Positions 23,514 through 35,673 of a stretch of DNA of 64,000 nt are shown here, piece by piece. The notes below the pieces were generated by a model that searched no databases, had not been told where the DNA came from, and saw only the letters and a list, made by a program, of their open reading frames with translations. Position 1 is the first letter of the stretch. The number at the start of each line of letters is the position of its first letter. The stretch spans positions 203,021 through 267,020 of the forward strand of contig JANFAH010000070.1 in assembly GCA_024663395.1 (NCBI GenBank). Reading direction: 5' to 3'. The DNA comes from Pisolithus tinctorius. Lineage: Eukaryota; Basidiomycota; Agaricomycetes; Boletales; Pisolithaceae. A program made the position numbers and the translations under genes.

Positions 23514-25538
23514 ATGGAACGCCCGTCGCTGTTCGATGCGACGCGGAAGTCACTGTCAGATCGAGTCGAGTCGGTATTCTCGACCACCCGGCCACAGACT
23601 AGCACCAGTGCTGCAGCTGCGGAGGTGGACATGTTGGGGATGGACCGCTCCACACGTGCAGTCATGAAGCGAACGAGGGTGCCACGACTGCCCCCGTCGA
23701 CGTTCTCTCAGATGCCCTCAACACCTCTCGTGCGATGGAACAATGCTGGCAGTCGTTGCCAGTCCGAAGATCAGCTTCTTCTGTCTTCGTCATCGCGGCC
23801 GCCCACGCCCGTCATTGCCGCTCTCAACGAGGCCCTCTCGGAATGCATCCTTCCTTGTCCTCCACCGCCCGCAAGACTTCCCCTTGCCTTTTCACCTTCT
23901 CGTGTCTTGTCACGACCTCCTCTGCTGACCGCAGTCCGCCCTACTCATCCCACCGCATCCCTCGCACACGACTCTCCGCTCGACCCCAGCTCGTCGCACA
24001 CGACACCCGCAAGGCCCACCTCCCCAACGCGCACTTCTCTGGATGCTCTTCGTTCGATACACACGTCCACATCAACACAATTCACTACGTCTCGATCCGT
24101 CTCAAGGTGGTGGTTCCAGACTGATTGGGATTCCGCGAGCAAGGAGAGAGCCGCAAGCGTATTGGATGAAGAAGATAGTAAAGAGGACATCGCCAAGAAT
24201 TGTAGGTTACGATTCATCTTCCCAGGAACGCGTCATAACAATCTCTCACTAGTCCGTGCACCAAAGGCTCCTTTGGTGTTCTGTCACGGTCTCATGGGCT
24301 TCGACTCAGTCACCATTGGCCCCGCTATCGCTCCCCTACAAATATCACATTGGCGTGGCATCAAGGAAGTACTGCAAGACAATGGATGCGAAGTCCTTAT
24401 CACTCGTGTACCCGCAACGAGCTCGCCGGTCGACCGTGCCAAAGTTCTGGAGAAAACGATATCTGAAACTTACCCTGGCCGTGCTGTTCACCTCATTGGT
24501 GTGCATTTCCTGTACTTGTTCTGTGTCCTCCGCTAAACAGCTTCACACCCAACAGGGCACAGTATGGTGCGTGTACTGTCTATTACTTGACTTGTGTCCT
24601 CAAATTCCCACTTCCTAGGGCGGTATTGACTGCCGGCATCTTATCACCCATCTTACCCAGCGTTCTTTTTCCGTCCTTTCGCTCACTACCATCGCTACTC
24701 CTCATCGTGGATCCACCTTTGCAAACCATTTCCTTTCCCTGGCCAGTGCCCATCTTCCGGCTGTCCTCGCACTCCTCGAACTTCTTCCAAACGGAGGAGG
24801 CGATGGCAAGGCATTTGAGTGTCTGACACTGGAAGCTATGGCAGAGTTCAACGAAAACACACCCGACATTGAAGGCGTGCGCTATTTCAGTTGGGGTGCA
24901 GATTATGAACCAGGACTATTTGATACGTGGAAGTGAGTTCGTTGCCTCTGTGCTCTTACCACACCATTCATTCATTTCGGCAAAGATATCCGCATTCCGT
25001 CATATATGCCAAGGAGGGTCCAAATGACGGACTCGTCTCCGTGCGGTCAGCGCGGTGGGGTACCTACCTCGGTACACTGAAGGACGTGAACCACCTCGAT
25101 CTCGTCGGCTGGACAGATGGTATTGCGGGTGGGCTTGGTCTCCCTACGCTAAACATCCGGGGAATGCGAGCAGCGGTCCGCGGGAAGGAGGTCGGATTCA
25201 GCCCTGGGCGGTTTTATCTGGGTGTAGCAGATTTGTTAGCAGGGGTCGAAGAGGAAGAGGGCTATGTTAAGGATGGTGTTTGGGTCGGGTTGAGAGGGAG
25301 GGCCACTCTCATAGACAAGTTCCGAGAACGAGAAGCACCCATAGTTGAGGGCACACCCATCCAACGGAGTTCGTCGGATAAGGCCAGAGCCAGGATGGAG
25401 GAAGTATTACGCCGAACACCCTCCCCTTCCGAATCCAAAAATGGCGAAGGTGAAGAGATGGATGAAGCTGAAGGTTCTCAACCAATGCTTAAAGCCACCC
25501 CATCGTTGCCGAAGTCTAACGGACGATCGGACACATAA
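23514..25538 (+). CDS. Alpha/beta-hydrolase lipase, Tgl2-like
   Basis: CDS join(23514..24498,24556..24566,24619..24932,24986..25538), 620 residues, with the frame closing exactly. A Ser/Pro/Thr-rich N-terminal region of about 215 residues precedes the hydrolase fold. That starts at PLVFCHGLMGFDS with the oxyanion loop. The nucleophile elbow GHSMGG is assembled across an 11-nt microexon. The acid is in GPNDGLVSV and the histidine in NHLDLVGW, giving a complete Ser-Asp-His triad. These motifs match the fungal mitochondrial triacylglycerol lipase Tgl2 group. Location is not evident here. The tail of about 70 residues is acidic and disordered. An open frame extends upstream of 23514 but lacks an ATG. 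Confidence 0.85.
24556..24566 (+). other. 11-nt microexon encoding the lipase nucleophile elbow
   Basis: The introns 24499-24555 (57 nt) and 24567-24618 (52 nt) flank GGCACAGTATG. Joined exons read ATT-G/GG-CAC-AGT-ATG/GGC-GGT, that is IGHSMGG with the catalytic serine. Skipping the microexon would shift the frame and remove the serine. Confidence 0.85.
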
Positions 25539-26125
25539 CACTCGCGCAAGTTCTCCCGCTCTGCACCAAGCTCAAGCCTGCTTGCTTGTTAGCTTAGGGT
25601 ATGATACTGGTTGCGCTGCCCAACGCAACACTCGCTGGCATGTAGTACGCACTCTCCCTTGCTTCGCAAAGCTTATCCGGTGGCCAGAGTGCGTGCACCT
25701 GGGCAAGCGGCTTCACACGTCACCACCTCACATCACTATGCACATGCACTACTCACGACTTGCTCGCGGCATCCACTAACAGTCAAGGCATACATGGGCT
25801 TTCGTGCCCACATGGATCGGCGAAACGACTGATATGATTTACCATACAGTACACAATGTACGTATATAAATGCTTCGTCCACACCACACTAGAGAAGAGT
25901 CACACTACATAGTATCTTCTAATACGAAACTTGCCTCAGACATGTCCGGTCATCAAACTAATCCCCCATTGCAATTTGTAATACTGGAAAGGGGCATGCC
26001 GAGTTGCCAAATATATGATGGAGCGTCTCCGATAAGATCGGTCATGGGGAGGCTGCCGGGCGCCCTCTGTGCTACTGCACCGCTCCCGCATTTTCCATAT
26101 TTCCACGGTCAATTAGAAGTTGAAC
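25539..26125. other. Intergenic with TATA element upstream of SFGH
   Basis: 587 bases between the lipase stop and the S-formylglutathione hydrolase start. A TATATAAA box lies at 25863-25870. An out-of-frame upstream ATG at 25952 opens a short frame that overlaps the hydrolase start. Nothing else was recognised. Confidence 0.5.
25863..25870 (+). promoter_or_regulatory. TATA box-like element before SFGH
   Basis: TATATAAA on the plus strand, about 260 bases ahead of the inferred start at 26126. That distance implies a long 5' UTR or an unannotated 5' intron. Confidence 0.4.
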
Positions 26126-27495
26126 ATGGCCAAGTTGGAGCAGCTATCGTGCTCGAAGCATTTCGGCGGTAAGCTAACCAAGTACAAGTTCAGAGTGCGT
26201 AATAAGCATGATGTGAACTGATCCCCGAGGCGTACTGAAACACTACGTTTGCTACAGTCCACTGCTCTCGGCGACCTTGACGCCAGGCTCAACATCTTCC
26301 TACCCGGTAACTCTGTTCATGGCAAAGTGCCGGTACTGATGTACCTCGGAGGATTGACGTGCACCGAGGACAATGCGTACGTCCCCTTTGACCTAGTACT
26401 ATGCGTGCGATCACCAAACATATTACCATTCTCTTGATCTCGATGAAATACAACTCAATTTTTTTCCCAGCGCACAAAAGGGTGGTTTCATGCGCGACGC
26501 AGCTGCGGAAGGCATTGCAATAATCTTTCCAGACACATCACCGCGAGGTGCCGGAATCCGAGGAGAAGACGATCACTGGGACTTTGGAACAGGTAATTCA
26601 TCCCGCCTCGTTGATATCGAGTCGTCGCTCACATTCGGTTACCACCGATCATAACCGTGAACTTCAGGTGCTGGCTGGTACGTTGACGCCACCCACCCGC
26701 AGTGGGCCAAGCACTACAGGATGTTCACGCACGTGACGCAAGAATTGCCACAGATCATCGAGGCGTCGGGACTTCCGGTTGTGCGTTTATCTCTCCCGAT
26801 TTTGTCGTAGATATTCTTCATTTACCTTGGGTTCGCACATGATTTTGGAATTCCCACTGTCATATCTTCCAGGATTTCTCTCGGCAGTCGATACTTGGAC
26901 ACTCGATGGGAGGACACGGTGCCCTTGTGCTATACCTTACATCCATTCTTTCTGGAAGGAATACGTATCGCTCTTGTTCAGCGTTCTCGCCCGTCTGTGC
27001 GCCCTCTGTCGTACCTTGGGGTATTAAGGGTTTTAATGGGTACCTCGCTGGCGGCGTTGAAGAAGGACGAGACAAGTACGATGCGACTACGCTCATCGGA
27101 AAAGTCAAGGGTCCCGTCAATATATTGATCGATTATGTGAGTTTTCTCTCTCTCTCCTCATGGACCTTGAGCGTTGACGGCTTCCGCTCGTTGTCCGACA
27201 GGGTACTGCAGACGAATTCAAGCACCAGTTAAAGCCAGACCTGTTCGCTGACGCTGCGCGCAAAGCCGGATTCGACGAGTCGCAAGTGCGGGTTCGCGGT
27301 CAAGATGATTATGATCACAGTTACTACTTTGTGCGTTGTACTTTAAGCTACTTGGTCTACGCTAACTCGGTTCACGGCAGGTCTCCACATTCGCTTCGGA
27401 ACACGTGAAGTGTGAGAGGTGTCTTGTTTCATAACCCTGGAATGGGAACTAACTGTACCCGCGACACAGTTCATGCCGGATTCCTTAAGGCGTAG
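26126..27495 (+). CDS. S-formylglutathione hydrolase (esterase D family)
   Basis: Hydrolyses S-formylglutathione to formate and glutathione in cytosolic formaldehyde detoxification. The first exon 26126-26194 gives MAKLEQLSCSKHFGGKLTKY, matching the family N-terminus (FGG). The next exon starts at 26258 with STALGDLDARLNIFLPG. Then come GGLTCTEDN, FPDTSPRGAGIRGEDDHWDF, the nucleophile elbow LGHSMGGHGAL, the acid in LIDYGTADEF and the histidine in DYDHSYYFV. The end is GFLKA with TAG at 27493-27495. About eight short introns interrupt it. Length, close to 285 residues, is normal for the family. An upstream ATG at 25952 is out of frame with this start. It is convergent with the FHA kinase. Confidence 0.9.
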
Positions 27496-27615
27496 AAGGC
27501 TCGTGTAATACACGATAGTAGTACAAACAAGGGTGCTGTACTATTAAACCTGTCGTCAAAACACGTACGGGAAAGTGAATGTGGGAAAGTCCGGCGCAAC
27601 TGACGGAACTGTATA

Positions 27616-29721
27616 TTACGAGGGCATCCCGCGAATGCGTTCCCTGTAAGCACGTTCGAGTTCTTCGAGGTCGGAGCAAATCCAGCGGCTTTTTAATGCT
27701 TCGTAGACCGTTGCTCGCTTCCGAGGGTCGGGAACAAGGAGGTCGCAAACAAGACGTTTGGCTACAGTTTTCCCGAGAGTTTGAAAGAAAGACCGGGTGT
27801 CGATGAATCATAGCGTCATGTCAGAGATTCGCGAGATCCAATAACACACAGTGCATCGCCGGGACAAGCGTGTACCCACCCTCTTTTAAAGGGTCCCATA
27901 TGACCTCGCAAAAGGTAATGTTTCCCTCGAGAATTCGTTGCTTTGTTCGTTCGTCGCGAATGTGCGAACCCTGTGACCAGCCGGTGCCAAGGCCGTCCGA
28001 ACCTACCTCTTCCGAAAACGAGGAGTCTTCGGTACCATATAGAGAACCCTCAAAATCAAATGGATGACTGCCTCTGGAAAGAACACAGGTCAGCACGGGG
28101 TAGAGTGGAACAAGTGCGCTTGGTCGAAACGAGGCGACCCACGAAAGCATAGCGAAGATCACGATGCCTGTGCTCCAGCAGTCTGCAGGCATTCCCACGT
28201 AGCCCAGATCAGGGCAGTCCAGTGCACGGACAGCCTCTGGAGGCAAGTAGGAAATTGTACCGCAGACATGCAGGGTCTCCTGGAATGCCTTCGGACGTGC
28301 TAGACCAAAGTCCGCGATTTGTATGCGCGGATATGGACCGGGGGTATGAAGAAGAATGTTTTCCGGCTAGACGTAAAAAGGTCGCTCAGGAGCAAGGTAT
28401 ATGTAGTAGCCGGACCGACTTTTAGGTCTGCGAAGGGAGGGAAGTGAGCAAGGTATGAGACGTGGGAGACGCGTGCATACCCCGATGCGAGATCATCCGA
28501 TCATGCAGGTACTTTAAGGCCTTGAGTAGCTGATACGTAATATACTTGCTTTCGCCTTCGCAAAGGCGGTGCCGGACATGAGTAGTGATGTAGGTAAATA
28601 AATCACCACCGGTGGAGAGTTGGAGCATGATGTATAAGAATTCCGAGTCGGATTCGACCGCATATACCCTATTAATGTTCGGCTGTCGTAATGAATTTAA
28701 ATGGATGTGTGGGGTGGGTGGGGATAGCTGTGCGACGTACGTGATGCAATGCCATTAGCATGGTAGCCTCCTTCATGTCTTTCTTGAGATCAGAACCTTC
28801 TTTCCTCCTAATGATCTTGCACGCAGCCTGCCGGTGCGCAGATGTATCGATGGCGAGATGAACAGTGGCGTAACTACCCGTCCCGAGGCAATGTGGTGTG
28901 ATAAGATATCGACCCATGTTCTAAGGGACTCCATCGAAGATTTTTGCCTGGCATGGTTAGTCAGTTGCAACGTACCTTGATTGATTGAGGTGAGGGGGCA
29001 AGGAGGGTCGTACGCCTGTCTGGGAGACACCTCCATTTTTGGACGCACTGGAAAGCTAACGTCACGTCAGGCAAATGGACTAGGTCATATTTGCTGGTCT
29101 ACTTAGTGAGGCTGGGATTTTGATCATGTCTCCGTGCATGACGATAGCGGAGGTCTTGCGAATTTTATAACCGTTGATGACGACGCCGTTAGTCGACATG
29201 TCCTGTCATGCATGGTTGTACGGCATCGTGGGGAAGCATAATGGAGGAAGCTGAGAGAATGGTACCTGGCACGAAATGAGAATTGCTCCCGCGCTCGATT
29301 GAATGCTGGGAAGGATGAGCACCCTATGGGTGAGACTGAACAAATACTGACGCATATATTTTGCAATGCAGGCTGGAGACGACTATGTCTGGGATGACGT
29401 ACGAGCTAGCGGCGGCGACCAAGAGTAGTATGTCAGTTAATATGCACGTCCTTGCTAGTGATGATGCATGGCAACCAGATGTTCGGATTCCTGCCTATGA
29501 GGATAGGTTTTCCAACACTCAGGAGAAGTGCTTTGTGGAAATGCATCAGTACGGGGCTCGGTAAATGCGGTGTTTTGGACACCTTCTGTACGTCCGTCAC
29601 TGGTGGTGGTGATGAACTTGGCGCATACATCTGGGGATGTCAGAGCACAAGCAGAGGGGGAAGGAACAGATGGAACTGGTTGGGTTGGGTTGTCGAGGAT
29701 GGCGTCTGTGCTCTGTTTCAT
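27616..29721 (-). CDS. FHA-domain serine/threonine kinase (Rad53/Cds1/Mek1-type)
   Basis: The start at 29721 (MKQSTDAILD) leads to an FHA domain: LSVGKPILIGRNPNI, SLHCKIYA, DMSTNGVVINGYKIRKTS. The kinase domain follows: Gly loop CLGTGSYATVHLAID near 28890, ACKIIRRK, HRDLKPENILL split by an 8-nt microexon, ADFGLARPK, GTISYLPPEAV (PPE instead of APE) and the C-lobe DLLVPDPRKRATVYEALKSRW, then TAA at 27616. FHA-kinase architecture is that of DNA-damage and meiotic checkpoint kinases of the CAMK group. It reads phosphothreonine signals in the nucleus. Exon joins within the FHA domain near 29310-29440 do not resolve cleanly. Either a very short intron or a one-base error is needed. Confidence 0.82.
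28420..28427 (-). other. 8-nt microexon in the kinase HRDLKPEN loop
   Basis: On the minus strand ACCTAAAA is flanked by 53-nt introns (28428-28480 with GTATGC...CGCAG; 28367-28419 with GTCGGT...TCTAG). Joining gives CAT-CGG-G/AC-CTA-AAA/CCG-GAA-AAC, i.e. HRDLKPEN with the catalytic Asp codon split. Confidence 0.82.
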
Positions 29722-30427
29722 TGTCGTGTCTCGACACGGTCGCTGGACTTGGCGCGCTCAGCGATATGAAGAGAACGCGTCGCAGGTCACGTGCTGCTGT
29801 ATGGATCATGTCACGGTACGGTATTCTGTCCAGGTAAATCCGCAAGTGAAACGACGTGTACTGTCATGATGGACGTCGTGGAAGAACTCTGCACTGCCCC
29901 AGGGTTGATGAAACCTTGGAGGTCGGAGCGAGGGGAAGAAGTGTTCAGGCTGCTTTCTCATATGTCCTGACGAGGGGAATGTGAGACCCGCTTGGCTGCG
30001 CTGCATGAGATGAGGATGGTTGAATCGAGTTCACGAGGACGGCACGCGAGCACTGGCTAGCGACAACGTTCGTTTGATGAGATTCGATACAGATATTGAT
30101 ATTCGTGCAGAGAGTGTCGTTGTGTGACGAGACGCCGAGCGGGGCAAACAGTGATAAAGCAAGTGAATCGGACTGCTCCAGAGCAGTGTGCCATCGACAC
30201 TCTCGACTGCATCAACGCCCTCCCAGCCATTCTACTTTATTCTTTAGCATTTCGTTTTTTTCTCCCCTCGAAGCCTCTCTGAACAAACCTGGAACGTCTA
30301 CTCAATCCGATAGCCGTCCCCAGCTCACATTCGTCGCTGTTTTGAGAAAAAAAACACGCCCTGCGCTGTCCAACACTACCCTACGTAGCCAGCCATACCG
30401 TCCATCCTCGGAACTAGAACTCGTAGA
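29722..30427. promoter_or_regulatory. Divergent intergenic region, FHA kinase / kelch protein
   Basis: About 700 bases between divergent starts. No conserved coding frame was recognised. A pyrimidine-rich stretch at 30230-30270 on the plus strand may belong to the kelch-gene core promoter (inference). Confidence 0.35.
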
Positions 30428-33400
30428 ATGTCCTTCTTCTCGAGGAAGAAGCATCCGAGTGCTTCACAACTTGTCTCCAATGTGACCGTTGCTCAGACTC
30501 CCTCCCAGGCTCTTGCTCAACTCGCTGCCAAAGATACTTCCCAGCAGGGCAGTTCACCCCGCGAAAACGATGCGTGAGTGGTAGTATTGTATTCAGTTCT
30601 CTAGTCGTTGCTGAGCCTCGCATCATCCATTGTTCACTCTCCGTTCAATTTCTAGAACTGCCGGCGGACCTGCTTCCTTGGCGCCACAGCAACGGCAGCA
30701 ACAAAATCGGAACGGCAGCCCTAGTATCATCCCTCAACCATCTCAACCCCATCCGCAACAGCAAGGAACACCTCCCTCCCAGCAGCCCCAACCCACCCAA
30801 CAACAACCCCAACAACAGCCCCAACCTCAGCAGCCCCAACAACGCCCTGCCTACCCGTGGTCTGTACGCCGCCTCCACCTCCCACCGCCCGTGGTCCTTC
30901 CCAAACCAGGCGTCGCGCCCCCAACTACGCCTTCCCCTCCTCCGTTCCCGCGCTACGGTCACGCTCTTCCGGCGACCGCCACTGCTGCCGGTGAACTGTA
31001 CCTCTTTGGCGGCCTTGTGCGTGAAGCCGCCCGTAACGACCTGTACCTCTTCTCCACGCGTGATCTGAGCGCAACTCTGGTACAAACCACCGGTGAAATT
31101 CCCACTCCCAGAGTAGGCCATGCAAGCGCAATTGTAAGCAGTGTATTAATCGTCTGGGGCGGGGACACCAAGACAGACCCGACGACTAACTCGGCGGAGA
31201 AACAAGATGATGGGTTATATCTGCTTAATCTTGGTAAGTGCCGATATCACCGACTTTCGATGCCTTATGTGATGGCTGGTTGACCGAACTAACCACACCG
31301 TGCAGTTTCGAAGGAGTGGACAAGAGTAACAATGTGCGGTCCATCACCAGCTGGCAGGTACGGCCATGCTGTTACCATGGTTGGAACCAGGTTTTTTGTT
31401 TTTGGAGGTCAAGTGGATGGAGAGTTCCTCAATGACTTGTGGTCATTTGATCTCAACACTCGTAAGCTTCGACTGGTTCCTGTGCTGTTCGAAGAACTCA
31501 ATTTCGCGCTGCTTTTGGTTATACTAACCTGAAAAATCCGCTGTTTGTCCGCTGGATAAGTGAGATCCCAGACACAGTGGGAGCTTTGTCAGCCTGCGGG
31601 CTCCGAAAAACCTGCTCCGCGGACAGGTCATATCTGCGTGACGCATGGTGACCGAATTATCGTGTAGGTTGTCTTCTCCTGCGGTTATCTAGTCTCCGAC
31701 CTGTCCCCTCTCTAGGTTCGGTGGGACTGATGGTCAATATCACTACAACGATACTTGGGCGTATGATGTTAACTCACGCCGCTGGACGGAGCTCCAGTGC
31801 ATAGGATTCATTCCGTCACCGCGAGAGGGCCATGCAGCCGCCGTAGTGGATGATGTGATATACATATTTGGTGGGCGGGGCGTCGACGGTAAAGACTTGG
31901 GGGATTTAGCCGCATTCAAGATGAGCAGTGAGTTGACCATTGTAGTTTCGCAGTCGAGATGAGGCGCTATGCGGGCTTCTGGGGTTGAGTCCACGGAGCT
32001 GACAAGGTTTCTGCAGATCAGAGATGGTACATGTTTCAGAACATGGGGCCCGCTCCCACTGCCAGGTCTGGTCATGCCATGGCCTCGATGGGGAGCAGGG
32101 TATTTGTTTTGGGCGGAGAATCATTCACCCCCGCAAGGGGCGACGACCATGGGATCGTTCACGTACTTGATACCAGTGGGTCTTCGTTGTTCTCGTTTCA
32201 GGCACGTTCCTGACGAATGTTGGTTGCAAAATATTTTACTATTCATCACTGCGACATCCAGAACATATCAAATATCCTGACGCCAATAAACCCCCCGCGA
32301 ATCCTAGCCTCACTGCTGCCGTTGCTCGCAAAACAGCGGTCTCCCAACAACCACCTACCCAGCCTCCAGTACAATCGCAGTCCCAAGTACAACAACATGT
32401 TGCTAATGGCTCTCGTGCTATGTCACCAACGGGGCCCGGGACCGCAGACGTTGATGATTTACGTACTGCTGTTTCACCACCTGGCGTTCGCCCTGGGACT
32501 CGTACCCCGAATGGAAGTGTAATTCAGGGTACTCCCGGGGTAACTAGCATGGCCGTGAATGGAAAGGTCAAGGCACCGACGAGGCCGCGTCGCGATGATG
32601 ACGATGTTACAGGAACGGACGATGGGCATGGGACGGATACAGGCACCACCTCCGATCTCGGCGTTTCTACTGCGCGTGCGCCATCGCCGACGGAGCCTCA
32701 ACGCGCGCGGAGTCCCACGTTGCTCAGTACCACTGGACGCGCGATGTCGCCAGTGAGTGGAGGTGCCTATCCACAGCAGCGCCAGGCACATCAGGCCGCC
32801 CCATCCATGACGAGTGTTGCCATGAATTTGACCGCTGGTCTCTCGGCACGTAGTCCATCTCCAGTTGTGGACAGAAGCAAGTCGCCCCCGGACGGCCTGA
32901 TCCAACCCCCGCCATCCGGCTCTTCGCACGCGAACGGTTACGCCCATCCCCATCATACTCACGGAGGGTCCAAACTCGGCTCCACGGGGAATGTCGCAGC
33001 TGACCTCATCCGCGACTACAAGGCCAAAGAGATCGAAGTAGAGGTGTTGCGTAAGCGGGAGGCGTGGATGAAGACCGCCCTTCTGAAGGCACACAGGAAT
33101 GGGTTTGTCCAATTTGATGAAGAGTCGATTGAGGCGGAGGGACTCGGCCTTGGTGAAGATACCAGCGATGACCAGCGTAAACTGGCAGATATGATATTGA
33201 ATTTCAAGCATTTCAAGACGCAGATGCAGGTACAATCCGCTTGTTCTTCGCTTCCGCGGGCCTGCTAACTTAAAGTTCACCAGATGCTTCTCGCAACTCA
33301 GGCAAGAGAGGCTTCTGACCGTGTGGCAGATGCGGAGCGGATGAAGACCGGTGCAACTCAAGAAGCTGCATATTACCGTGCAAAGCTTACCGCCTGGGAA

Positions 33401-35487
33401 GCGAATGCGCCCATTGACGTAGCTCGCGTCGAGCGGGAGCGCGTTGCTGACCTTGAACGACATCTAGCTACGCTCTTGTCTGAGCAGAATGTCCTGCGTC
33501 GCAAGGTGGTCGAAGCCACTGATTCGTTGGCTTTGCAGACAACATTGCTTGAACAGGCGGAGGCGCGCGCGGTGGATGCAAATAAACGTGCTGACACTTT
33601 GGAAGAATCTCATGAACGACATACCCGTGCTCATGCAGAGCTCCAGGATCGTCAGGTGCTTTTAGAAGCGGCTCTTCGGGAGCACGCGGATCGCCTCGCC
33701 TCGCAGACATCACTCTTAGAACAGAAAGAAGCTGAATGCTCGCAGGCCAAGAATCATGTCCAGGAGCTTACGCAGTTCCAAGATCAACATATTCGTGCAT
33801 TGGAGCAAGCCCGCGCTGCCGTTCAAACTGCCATGTCCCGTTCAGATGAAGTGGATAGCAATCATCAACGCTCCCGCGAACGAATCGCCCAACTTGAGAC
33901 AGACCTGGTCGAAGTGAAAGGCGACCTTGAGGCCCGCACGTTGGAAGTCGAGTCATTGCGAGCCCGTTTGGCGGAGGTGGAGAATTCGTGGGCCAAGTCC
34001 CGTGAGGAGGCAGATGCCTTCAGAGCTCTAACGACTGGTAGCCTCGGCGAACTTCTCGACTCCCATCGCGACCTAAAGACTGATGAGGACCGTCATGCTC
34101 GTGGCTACGCAGAGAAAACCGAGGCCATGGAGACGGAAGCTGCGTCACTGCGCAGGATCCTCAAAGAGGCATCCCAGAGGGTGGAGGACGTACAAGCAGA
34201 ACTCAGTGAAGAGCGTCGCCGAGTACGAGAAACAGAGTCCGAGCAATTATTCCTCCGTTCGCAAATTGTTGGACTTCGTGGGCAGCTATCTAACTCCCTC
34301 TCTGATAACGGGCGTTTGCGAAAGGAGTATACAGACAAAGAGGCGGAGCTTTCGGAGGCACTGAAGGAAGCTGCAGACGCCAATGTTCGACTGGCGATGC
34401 TTCGCAACTATCTCGCGGAAAATGGAATCAGCCCTGACCAAGATGCTCCAGGCTCAATCAGTGATAACTCGGCTAAGGTAGCTGAGCTTGAAAAGCAGCT
34501 GGAAGAACGTATCCGCCTTCACGAGAATTCGGAACGGGAGCTAGCTCAGGCGGTACGCCGGACACGCGATGCAGAAGCTCAACTCAGTGCTCTTACGTCA
34601 CAATTAGACCGTACGCATTCCTCTCCGCAAAACTCCATGGTAGAGAACGATTCCGCGATCGCTCGTGCTACTGAAGCAGAGCGCAAATTGGAGGAAACCG
34701 AGCGAAGCTACAAAACAAGGATGCAGCAGATGGAAGAGGACTATCAGCTTGCTGTCCACTATTTGAAGTGAGCTCGATACACTCTGAAATGTATGCATTG
34801 TCTTACTGGCTGTCCAACAGGGGCACCGAGAAAATGATGCGGAGGATGAAAGATGAACTGACGAAGCAGAAGGCCGCGAATTCTACTCTTCAGGCAGAGC
34901 TAGACGCTGCACGAGGTCGATCAAGTACGGAGCCTGGTTCTCGAGCGCGTGTCAACGGCCGGACCACACCATCGGACGACAGCCATGATCTCCGCTCCCA
35001 ACTTTCCGAGGCTCAACAGTATTCCCAACGATTGTCAACTGAGAATAAGGAGCTGCGACAACGCATAGAGTTGCTAGAGAAGGATCTAGTCTCGATGAGG
35101 GAAAGCTTTATGATGTCTCAAAGAGAGTCGGATGACCGGTACTCGCGCGTCGAAGAACTGGAACATGAGATAGAAAGGCTTAATGCCACATTGGCGATAT
35201 ACCGGAAGGGTTCGGACGAAACAGCCGTGGAGCAGCTCACCATGGAGAACACGAACCTGAAGAGGGAGAATGAGCAACTTTCGCACAAAATACATCTGCT
35301 CTTGGAGGTCGACCAACCGCCATTCAACAGACCATCAAGTATGTCCAGTTCAGAGAATTTCGAACACCTCTCGAACGAGTTAGATGATTGGCAACGACAA
35401 CTCGCCAGTTCCATGAGTACGCGCCGACCCTTGAGTGGAATCGAGTCGCCACCCCATGGACACAGTCGGATAAACTCTCGATCATAA
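30428..35487 (+). CDS. Kelch-repeat and coiled-coil polarity protein, Tea1/Kel1-like
   Basis: The start MSFFSRKKHPSASQ at 30428 precedes a Gln/Pro-rich low-complexity stretch (30680-30860). At least five kelch repeats follow from about 30950 to 32210, recognisable by RYGHA..., GELYLFGG, RFFVFGGQVDGEFLNDLW, RIIVFGGTDG, VIYIFGGRGVDG and RVFVLGGES. After a Ser/Pro linker (32280-33000) a long coiled coil rich in Glu/Arg/Gln heptads extends to about 35300. The end is HSRINSRS. Kelch propeller plus coiled coil is the plan of Tea1/Kel1, cell-end markers in polarised growth. The first intron (30568-30655) gives DATAGGP across the join. The protein is about 1,400-1,500 residues. Confidence 0.87.
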
Positions 35488-35673
35488 CATCATTATAGTC
35501 CTAGGTGATACTATACTCGGTTTGTCTATATATCTGTTATACCCACACTGCTTAGTTTCCTCATCATCGCACGCTCGTTTGGATTTCGTTCTCATGCTCG
35601 TCTTGTTCGTTGTTGACCTTTACTAATATATATATTTATACGAGCAACAAGTCATCGTCCAGTTGAGATATTA

